DNA of 64,000 bases from Cacajao melanocephalus (taxonomy: Eukaryota; Chordata; Mammalia; Primates; Pitheciidae), in the NCBI GenBank assembly GCA_963573385.1, contig CAUYLG010063015.1, positions 1 to 64,000 on the forward strand. The letters are read 5' to 3'. The notes below the pieces were generated by a model. That model did not search any database, was not told the DNA's origin, and saw nothing but the letters and a program-made list of their open reading frames with translations. Of the stretch, positions 56,800-64,000 are shown in pieces. Both the position numbers and the translations under genes were made by a program. Position 1 is the first letter of the stretch. Every line of letters starts with the position of its first letter.

Positions 56800-57209
56800 T
56801 GAAGTGTGCGCGTTCCTCCTCCCTCCGGGCCGCGCGTCCCGAACGTTCCTGGCTGTCAGGTGGGTGGCGCGGGCCCGGCGGGAAGACCTGCCCGACCGCC
56901 TTGCGTGGCCCGCGACCGGAGAGAGGCGAGCCCCGCGGAGTACGGCGGGTCCCGAGGCCGGCCACCGCTCACCTTTGTTCGCCTGCCCTCGCCGGGAGGA
57001 GGAGAGAGCAGGGCCCAGGAGGAGGACAGGGGGCGACCCTAACGCTCCGCGGCTCCTCCCCGGCGCCCGAGAGGAAATCCGTGGCAAGCCAGACCCTCTC
57101 TGGCTCCCAGAGAGCCAGCCGGGCAGGGGGGTCGGCAACCCCTCCCCGAACACAAAGGTTGGGAGGCGTGAACGCGAGCGCTGGGGGCTCGGGGGCGTGC
57201 GCCACAGAG

Positions 57210-57265
57210 CACGCGAGTGTGCGTGTGCGCGCGTGTGTGTGCAGGGGGAGGGGAGGAGGGGCTCC
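57210..57265. repeat. Alternating GT/GC tract and G-rich run beside exon 1
   Basis: 'gtgtgcgtgtgcgcgcgtgt' with flanks (57210-57242) is alternating purine-pyrimidine and Z-DNA-prone. It is followed by GGGGGAGGGGAGGAGGGG (57244-57261), four G-runs able to form a quadruplex on the plus strand, just inside intron 1. Confidence 0.7.
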
Positions 57266-57275
57266 AGCCCTTCTT

Positions 57276-57277
57276 AC
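57276..57277 (-). other. CERS6: Splice donor of CERS6 exon 1
   Basis: On the minus strand the exon ends GAGAG and continues GTAAGAAGG, a close match to the U1 consensus. The split codon (AG plus one base) is arginine if exon 2 supplies A or G, which fits the known Arg-Phe junction of the family. Confidence 0.93.
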
Positions 57278-57447
57278 CTCTCGAAGATGAGCCGCACCAT
57301 GAAGATGCAGAAGGCCAGGGGAAAAGCGAGGTAGAGGTCCTCAGCCTGCGGGAAGGTGGCCTCCTCCGTGTTCTTCAGGTCCGCCCAGGTGACATTGTGC
57401 GGGAGCCAAAACCTCTCGTTCCAGAACCAGGCTAAGATCCCTGCCAT
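57278..57447 (-). CDS. CERS6: Ceramide synthase 6, first coding exon (partial gene)
   Basis: This exon encodes the first 56 complete residues of ceramide synthase 6, plus two bases of codon 57. The enzyme is an ER membrane N-acyltransferase that joins a fatty acyl-CoA (C16 is preferred in this family member) to a sphingoid base to make (dihydro)ceramide. The protein begins [20 protein letters not shown], which I recognise as CERS6 rather than its paralogue CERS5, whose N-terminus is longer and different. An N-glycosylation sequon (N-V-T) sits at residue 18, where ceramide synthases carry a lumenal glycan. A hydrophobic stretch at about residues 38-54 is the first membrane segment. The start at 57447 has a strong Kozak context (A at -3, G at +4). 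The exon ends in AG followed by GTAAGA at 57277, a strong donor in phase 2; reading past it meets TAA at once. The homeobox-like region and the Lag1p catalytic domain lie in later exons outside this window. Confidence 0.96.
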
Positions 57448-57674
57448 CTTGCTTTGTCCACTCCTGTCCTGCGGCACCCGCAGCCCGCCGAGCTCTCCAC
57501 TGCGCAGGGCACCCAGGGATGCGCGCCCGGCTGGCCCCGAGCCTGTGCCTACGCCGCCGCCGCCGCTCCTGCCCGCAGCCGCCTCCTCCGCAGCCGCTGC
57601 TCTCGAAGGCTCGCGGCGAGCCCCGGTTCTCTCCACCCTCTGGCCGCGCTGGGAAAAGGGGCCGCCTCGCCCGT

Positions 57675-57680
57675 CACATG
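57675..57680. promoter_or_regulatory. E-box (CACATG) in the promoter
   Basis: A CACATG E-box in the context GTCACATGGC lies just downstream of the CCAAT/GC-box pair on the CERS6 strand. The context resembles sites used by USF/MITF-type bHLH-zip factors. On the minus strand the same bases read ATGTGA, a start codon followed directly by a stop; this would matter only if transcription starts upstream of it. Confidence 0.35.
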
Positions 57681-57690
57681 GCAGCTCCGG

Positions 57691-57710
57691 CCGCCCGCCC
57701 TGATTGGCTG
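57691..57710 (-). promoter_or_regulatory. CERS6: CCAAT box with adjacent GC box
   Basis: Read on the minus strand the sequence is CAGCCAATCA followed by GGGCGGGCGG. The first matches the extended NF-Y CCAAT box (core 57707-57703) and the second an Sp1-type GC box (57700-57691). Both lie about 250 bases upstream of the CERS6 start codon. CCAAT boxes usually sit 60-100 bases upstream of transcription starts, which suggests starts near 57600-57640; that is inference. Confidence 0.65.
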
Positions 57711-58029
57711 GTCTTCGCGTCAAGCAGCGAGGCACACACGCGGCCAACTCGCCCACGCCCAGAGAGAAGGGCTGCGCCCTAGGCGCAGGGGCACCGCTCC
57801 GGAGAGTGTCGCCTGCCCCCGGCTCTCACTGCTCTCTCGCTTTGTGCTTACGGCGACTACCCGAAGTCGGCCCCCCAAATCCGCCCTAGCCTCCTGGCTT
57901 GCTCGCACATGCTCAGAACGCTGACTCCTGCCCCGCTCTGGTTTCCGGGCTCTCAGCCCTCTTCCCTGGCGCCCGGAGGCGGTAGGTCGGCAGGTACCGG
58001 CTGCGGCCGAGCTTCAGAACCAGCCCTGC

Positions 58030-58790
58030 TCGAGAGGACAGCAAAAGGAGAACTAGGGGGTGGAAAGTGCAAAGGAGGAAGTGGGAGGGAGAGGATCCTC
58101 CAGTCCCGCGCTTGGAGAGGCAGGGTGAAAAATCAGGAACTGGGGCAGGATGGTTTGGCAAGAGCTTTCTGCCTCTGCCCCACGCCTGCCTTTCCCCAGT
58201 CTTTGACTTTCCGGCCTCTTATTCTACTACTTCTCATCAAAGTAGCTCCCCGCAGGGAACAAGCCCCCATATGTTGATTTATGAGGTGGTACAAAAATTA
58301 GGCACTTAATTGCTATTTAATAATTGGTACTTGATGACAATAATGAATGATGATAGCAACTGCAGCGTTCTGTAAAACCACCCTTCTCAACCAACCTCTC
58401 TGAAAAGACTGCTAGGCCACGTTTTGAACCCGCAGATTATGAGAGCCTCCACTCTGCTACTCGACAGGCTCCTTATTTCTGACTTTTGAATATGAAACCT
58501 TTAAGGCATAAGGCCTGTGAGGCCTAACCCAGGCACCGTCCCTCCCGCAATGCATTTCCCCGTTGATACAGGAGCCATGTGTGAATTTGTTCCATGGCCC
58601 ATGTACACCTGGTTCTAGGGTATTTCTGTTCATTTTTCTCACATTCACTTTCTGCCTGGTGCTGCCAGTAAGCTATACTGAACCTTTCCAGTGGGCATAT
58701 AACTACATACACACGTGTGTGCACGCACACACACACACACACACACACACATAGTTTCTTGCTCTTCCTTCCCCTCTTTCCACTCTGTCT
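58030..58790. other. CERS6 5' flank without recognised gene
   Basis: Falls from GC-rich to average composition. A (CA)n microsatellite lies at about 58707-58752. Confidence 0.55.
58707..58752. repeat. (CA)n microsatellite
   Basis: CA run preceded by 'acacgtgtgtgcacg'; about 1.3 kb upstream of the CERS6 start codon. Confidence 0.9.
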
Positions 58791-60545
58791 CTTAAAAGTG
58801 AAACTGAAGAATGGCCTGTACTGGTGCTTCCAATTTCTCTCCCCTCATTTTCTTTTGAACTTCTGTTTGGACATTTGCCTCCTCTGCTGCATTGAAACTG
58901 CTCAAAGTCACCTGTGATCTTCATGCTGCTAAACACAAAGGTTAGTTCTCATCTTAGTTCAGGCTGCTTAGACTAGGTGGCTTAAACAGCAGAATTTATT
59001 CCTCACGGTTCTGGAGGCAGGGAAGTCCAAGATCAACGTGTAGGCAGATCCAGTCTCTGGCAAGGATCCTCTTCCTGGTTTGAAAACAGCTGTTTTCTTG
59101 TATATCCTCACATGACAGAGGGCACAGAAAGAGGAAGCAAGCTCTCCTATATCTTCTTATAAGGGCACTAATTCCATTCATGAAGGTTCTACCCTCATTA
59201 GCTAATTACCTCCCAAAGAGTCTTATCTCTGAATACCATCACATTGGGAACTAGGATTTCAGCATATGAATTTTGAGGGGACACATTCAGTTAATAGCAG
59301 TTCACAACACCTCTGTCAGTAGCATTTGGCCCAGTTGTCAGGTCCTGGGTGTTGAAACATTGTTGACTTGACTTCCAAAAACCTCACTCTTCTAGATTTC
59401 TTCCTCCCTCATAGCCACTTCTCAGTCTCCTTCCTGGTTACACCTCACTTTTCTAACCCCTAGAACTTGGAGCAGCCTCGGAGTCCATCTTTGTCCTCTT
59501 CACTTTTCTATCTGAATGTATTCATTTGGTGGTTTTATCTAGTCTCGTGGCTTTTAATGACATCTGTATGACCTTCAATGTCATGCTAATAGCTCCCATA
59601 GTTATATCTCTAGCCATGAACTTTTTCCTGACTTTCTGACTCTTAAATCCAGTGTTAATTTAACAACACCACTCAGATGTCTAAAAGCTATCTCATGACC
59701 AAACTATTAATCTTCCCCTTAAAGTCTCTTCCTCCTGTAGTCTTGGCTCAAGCCGAAAATGTGGAGTTATTTTTTTCCCCTTCTCTCTTTCTCTCATACC
59801 TCCTTTCTAATCCATCCCAAATGTCAGCACCATTTTAAAACCATAATCTCACCATCTTTCACCACCTCCTCTGCTACCTTCTTGGTCCAAACAACCAAAA
59901 TTTCTCATCCATGTTACTCCAGTAACCTCCCAACTTCCAGTTTCACCCTTTGCCCCTCTACAGTCTATTCTCAGCCAGTGTGATCCTATAGAAATTTGTC
60001 ACATCACTCCTGGGGTGAAAACTCTGCTTCTTCCCCATCTCTCCCAAGTGAAATCCAAATTATTCCAATGACCTGTGATATCTGACTCCATATTAGCTCT
60101 GCCTCACTTACTATTCCCTCTGCCTCACTCTGCCTGAGTCTACAGTGGCCACCCTGCCCTTCCCAGGACATACCAGCCATGCTTTAGAGCCTTAGAGCTT
60201 GCTTTTCTCTGTCCCTGGAACTCCTTTCACACAAATATCCATGTTTGCTCTTTCCTGACATCACTTTCTCTCTGAAGCCTTCCCTGTCCACCCTAGTTAA
60301 TCCTCCTCCCTCTCTCCCCACCACCACTCCTCCCAGCCTGCTTTGTTTTCCTCCAAGGCACTTACCACCATCAACACAAGATATATTGTACTTATATCTT
60401 CATTAATCACCCACACACACGCACTAAATGTAAGCTTCAGAAAGTTAAAAAATTTCTTATTTTATCAACTGTTCTATTCCTAGCACTTAAAAAACTGCCC
60501 AGCACCTAGTAGATAATCAATAAACTATTGAATAAATGAATCAAC
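58790..60545 (+). repeat. Long L2 element split by an LTR
   Basis: The left part has 'ctgctgcattgaaactgctc' and 'aaagtcacctgtgatcttca'. It resumes after the LTR with 'tgtcagtagcatttggccca' and runs through typical L2 blocks ('aaactctgcttcttccccat', 'tccctgtccaccctagttaa') to the 3' end 'agtagataatcaataaacta'. Confidence 0.88.
58946..59302 (-). mobile_element. Solo LTR, MaLR-type, inserted in the L2
   Basis: Reverse complement of the same LTR group as at 6294, 36060 and 48049: 'cacggttctggaggcaggga', 'agggcactaattccattcat', 'atgaattttgaggggacaca'. Confidence 0.85.
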
Positions 60546-61724
60546 ATTACTCCAACCCCAAAAAGTCTTCTCAAGGGGAAGAAAAAAATCTGAATAATTG
60601 TCTTAAATGTTTATATATCCATGTTAGACTCATGTGAAGAACAGTGTGGGCATAAACAAGGGATTGGTCAATTCTAGGGCGAGGGAGGTCAGATGTCATT
60701 GAAGTGAGTCTTCATTCGGGGGTAGAAGTCACCATCACCACTCCAGACCACATGGCCAGCTGCTCAGTAACACTGGAACATGCCTTGGCACCAACTGCAT
60801 TCTCATAGGCCATAGATAGAGGCTTGTTAAGACTTCTCACCACCTTTGTGGTCAAAAGTCATGTCATGGTGAGCCTATCCTTCTGAGCAGCCAGATTCTG
60901 TGACTACCCCTGGTTTCTCATGTCACTCCCTCCTGTATGACCTGATAGTACCTTGCCTCCTACCCCATGGCTTCTGTGGTCTCTAGCAGCTCCTTCTAGG
61001 TCCCCAAGCGTGTATAATAGTGTTGGTGAGTTAACGCCCTAGGATCTGACTTTGATCTTGGGCAATGAAGACAGTGGGTACATTTTTATTCCTTTCTTCC
61101 CTACGCCTCAGACATACACAATGGCTTCAAACAGCATCTCTGAAAATCTCCCGATACAAACCCATCATTTTATTTCAAGATTGTGACCCACTGGGTAACT
61201 CACCCCCTTATATTTCCTCTCCTCTTTCTCATCTCACCCTCCTTTTCCTTCATTCCTGCTTCCCTGAAACTACACTTCCCTGAAACTTAGAAGCTAAACT
61301 AACAGGATAACAAAAGATAACGTGGTTCTCCCATTCATCAAGTTTGAGAAGGTGGTGGGATTTCAGGAACATTTTGAAAGGTGAGTTTTGTTGGACAGTG
61401 GAAGGAGGCTTTAGTATTTTTTATGAATCTTGCACAAGTTCCTTTGTTTCTAAGAGCATGTTAATACCCTCCTGCGTGATTTGTGCATCAACAGTACGTG
61501 TCTTGCCTCTGTCACTATTATGAGACTCACATGAGATAACATATGAGAAAGGGCCTGTAAACTATTCCCCTCTATACCCATGTACAGTGCAGCAAACACC
61601 TCCTCCTTATCTGTCTAGTAGAACTCCTCCAGCCAACGGCCCCCTCCTACCACCCTGCATCTAAATGTTTGCCCCAGAAGCATAATAGAGTAAAATATCA
61701 TTCCAAATATGATCACATTTGATT
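60546..61724. other. No recognised feature
   Basis: Unique-looking DNA of average composition upstream of CERS6. Confidence 0.5.
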
Positions 61725-62105
61725 GGTCCAGAGATGGACAATGGGCTCAAGATGGCAATAAAAGTCCTTTTTCAGGTGTTGTAAGTCGGGTCAAGACAGT
61801 CTTTCTCTGGATGCTTAGATTCAAGGATTCAAACTCAGAAGCTATTGGCCCCCTTGCATCATTATACAGCTAGAAAAAGTATAAGCTACTCTACAACAAG
61901 AGAGAAAAATAAAGCAGACCTGTAGAGTTAAGACCTGTAGAGTTAAAAGTAAGAGACACACAGAGAGTCCTGTTGGCATTGGAGCTCCAGGTTCCATTTA
62001 ATACCTAGGGGCCACTGCCTTCTCATCCTTAGGTTCTATGATACAGACTCGTATCTTAATTCTGCTTTTGGGTTGAGTTGCTGTTATTTCAGTTCCCAAA
62101 AGTCC
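61725..62105 (+). repeat. Probable old LTR (MLT1-like)
   Basis: 'tttgattggtccagagatgg', 'actcagaagctattggcccc', 'agagagaaaaataaagcaga' and 'gagagtcctgttggcattgg' follow an MLT-type LTR. It holds a 15-base tandem duplication at about 61917-61947. Confidence 0.55.
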
Positions 62106-62155
62106 CACTATCCAAGACGTTATTCTAAGAGTAGATGTCTTTTTTTTTTCTTTTT

Positions 62156-62439
62156 AAGAGATGGGGGTCACACCATGTTGCCCAGGCTGGCGTGCAGTCC
62201 CACTACTGATTAGCATGGGAGTTTTTACATGCTCAGTTTCCAGTCTGGGCCAGTTCATACCTCCTTAGGCAACCTGGTAATCCCCTGTTCCCGGGAGGTC
62301 ACCATATTGATTCTGAACTTAGTGCAAACACCCAGTTGGCATAGTGCACTACAGCCCAGAACTTCTGGGCTCAGGCAGTCCTCTCGCCTCAGCCTCCTTC
62401 TCAAGTAGCTGGACCACAGGTGCATACCACTGCACCGCA
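62156..62439 (-). pseudogene. 7SL RNA retropseudogene
   Basis: Reverse complement of 7SL, the RNA of the signal recognition particle. Unlike Alu it retains the central S domain: on the plus strand 'cccactactgattagcatgg', 'cctccttaggcaacctggta', 'gggaggtcaccatattgatt' and 'ggcatagtgcactacagccc'. It is nearly full length, but about 20 bases near the 3' arm are missing between 'ggcgtgcagt' and 'cccactactg'. It has a T-rich (A-tail) end at 62139-62155. Similar flanks AAGAGTAGATGTCTT (from 62128) and AAGAGTACGCGTCTT (from 62439) are a target-site duplication. Many substitutions argue against function. Confidence 0.93.
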
Positions 62440-62459
62440 AGAGTACGCGTCTTTAACAC

Positions 62460-64000
62460 TGTCCTGAGCTCAGCTCAGGCCCTAAAGAAGTTAGTCACAG
62501 GAGGGGATAGCACAGCATACCTCCAAAGAAAGCTACTTTGTAACTGCACAAGAAAGACTTCTAATTGTTGCCCCAGGAAACCAAAATACAATTTATGCAT
62601 CAGACTAATATATAGCCCAGTAAGGAAGTAAGTAGCTGGTTGGTAAATAGAAGGGACAAGGCAAGAGAAAAGGTGAGCAAAAAAAATGTGTTCAGGGGAG
62701 GTGACACCAACTAGACTGCATATTAGGAAAGCATGCTTTGTTTACTGAATAGAAAACATCACCTGAAAATATACTCTAATTTCCAAGCAACTGGAAAATA
62801 TCAGCAAAGCTGAGCTTTTTCTCTCACTCTCAGTCCACACCCAGGTCTTAATTTGAGTCCACATTGTAAGCAATCTCCACTTTTTAGATACAGGAGAACA
62901 GTCCAGAGTTTAGGTGAATTTCCACTCTGGGTTGCATAACACAAATTTATATAGTACTTGTTCTACAAAAAGAACATAAAAGCTATTTGGGGAGCAGAAT
63001 CTGCTCACATGAAAAGCTAGAAAACAATACATGCCAACACCACTGAAGATGGCCCTTGATAGTATGTGACAAGTATGCAAGTATTGCAGACAACAAGAGC
63101 TTTCTGCTCAAAGGAGGAAGGAGACATTCTGTTTAGAAGATATCAAGGGAACTTCAAGGAAGACGCAAAAATGGAATCCGACTTTAAAGAATGAGTAAGA
63201 TTTAAGAAGGCATGATCAAAGATAGAAAGTAAGGAAGATTTGCCAAGGGACAATAAACAAAACATTGCTGGCACTGCAGATTACAAATGGCCTTTAGGAT
63301 GAGGCAAAGGGATACTTCTGTTTATTTAGTGAGAACTGTATTTTATGTCTGATCATAGCAATAAGCATGATGCCTGGTACACAGTACACACTCAACTATT
63401 GTAGGTTTTAAAAATACATGCAAACAAAAGTTATTTGTTGCTTAAAACACAGGAGCATATTAAAGGTAAGTGCTCAAACGCACAATTCATTGATTTTAAA
63501 GGAACCTGGTTTTCACTGAGAATGATATGGAAAGATTGCTAAATGTTATTTGTAAAGTTGTTTCTCGTAAGTGTAAAACCTCCTTGCTGTGGTTGGCAAA
63601 ACTGTCTTAAATTTACACTTACCTTTTGTAGTCCATGTACTAATCTCTTGGTTTTCATTTATACAATATTGAGTAGGAGGTGGGGAGGACTAGTTTGGGC
63701 AAGAAATAAGGAGGATTTATCCCCACGATATGGAGATCACCCATAGCAGTGCAGAAAACACAGCATCTCCTGCCATCTTAAGATAAGAAATGAGTATTTA
63801 ACTCACAGTATTGGAGTCAGGCTGAGTTAAGGTCTGTAACCCAGACAAGAATTGAGTACACGTTATTGCTGGAAGTTGCTCCCTCCTATCCTCACATTCT
63901 TTCATACAACCATGTCAGATGTTGAAGATCTTTCTCTTCCCTTCTTTATCTTGACAGTTTCTACCTTGAGAAAATCTTTTCCAATACTGACAGCCATCAA
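62460..64000. other. No recognised gene; 5' flank
   Basis: Unique-looking AT-rich DNA. A weak MIR/L2 3'-end-like string lies at about 63355-63400 ('aagcatgatgcctggtacac'). Confidence 0.5.

Larger units (their letters stand above)
56800..58030 (-). promoter_or_regulatory. CERS6: CpG island and promoter region of CERS6
   Basis: GC content and CpG density rise abruptly near 56800 and fall near 58030, in otherwise AT-rich, CpG-poor DNA. The island covers exon 1, the start of intron 1 and about 580 bases upstream of the start codon. Such islands mark constitutively active, TATA-less promoters with dispersed start sites. No TATA box is visible at a suitable place. Many open frames on both strands here (for example 56699-57334 plus) are explained by the scarcity of AT-rich stop codons in GC-rich DNA. 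Confidence 0.9.

Noticed and set aside
56699..57334. 211-residue open frame on the plus strand in the CpG island, plus several overlapping frames
   Set aside because: It overlaps CERS6 exon 1 in antisense. Its composition (Arg, Gly, Pro, Ala) is that of any frame in GC-rich DNA, and no domain is visible.
57274..57756. Reading the CERS6 exon as a 160-residue protein
   Set aside because: The apparent start at 57756 is GTG, not ATG, and the end is a stop created by reading through the splice donor into the intron.
62255..62631. Open frames on both strands near 62255-62631
   Set aside because: They are shadows of the 7SL pseudogene and its flank.

Overview
The window looks like nuclear DNA of a human or other catarrhine primate. 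It is dense in Alu, L1PA-type and older L1M LINEs, L2, MIR, MaLR-type LTRs and one class I endogenous retrovirus. It contains one recognisable protein-coding exon: the first coding exon of ceramide synthase 6 (CERS6), on the minus strand at 57447-57278. The window is therefore the reverse complement of the gene's reading direction. CERS6 lies on human chromosome 2q; that placement is from memory, not from a search.

Layout in the gene's direction (right to left). About 64000-57800 is 5' flank. It holds a 7SL RNA retropseudogene (62156-62439), an old LTR (about 61725-62105) and a long L2 element (about 58790-60545) split by a MaLR-type LTR. About 58030-56800 is a CpG island with the promoter: a CCAAT box and GC box in the gene's orientation, and no TATA box seen. 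Exon 1 ends in a good splice donor at 57277. Everything from 57277 down to base 1 is the start of a very long intron 1; I did not find exon 2.

The intron is mostly layered repeats. The largest unit is a defective ERV1-type provirus (about 8978-18122). It keeps recognisable gag, protease, reverse transcriptase, RNase H, integrase and env remnants, all broken by stops and frameshifts. It was later hit by two Alus and by a MaLR LTR that itself carries a small Alu-like monomer. Its 3' LTR is complete, while its 5' LTR survives only as a rearranged piece with an internal inversion. Other layered loci are an old L1M at about 34340-37110 with an LTR inside an LTR (36060-36970), an Alu inside an Alu (42628-43148), and an L1M on the minus strand (47385-48820) split by an Alu and an LTR.

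No other functional gene, CRISPR array, operon or new biological system could be supported. Nearly all the remaining short open frames are chance frames in repeats or GC-rich DNA. The most useful observations are the CERS6 promoter and exon 1, the rearranged provirus with its nested insertions, the 7SL pseudogene, and several local duplications and palindromes that the named repeats do not explain. Repeat family names come from remembered consensus features and need RepeatMasker confirmation; element ends are good to about 5-20 bases unless target-site duplications are given.
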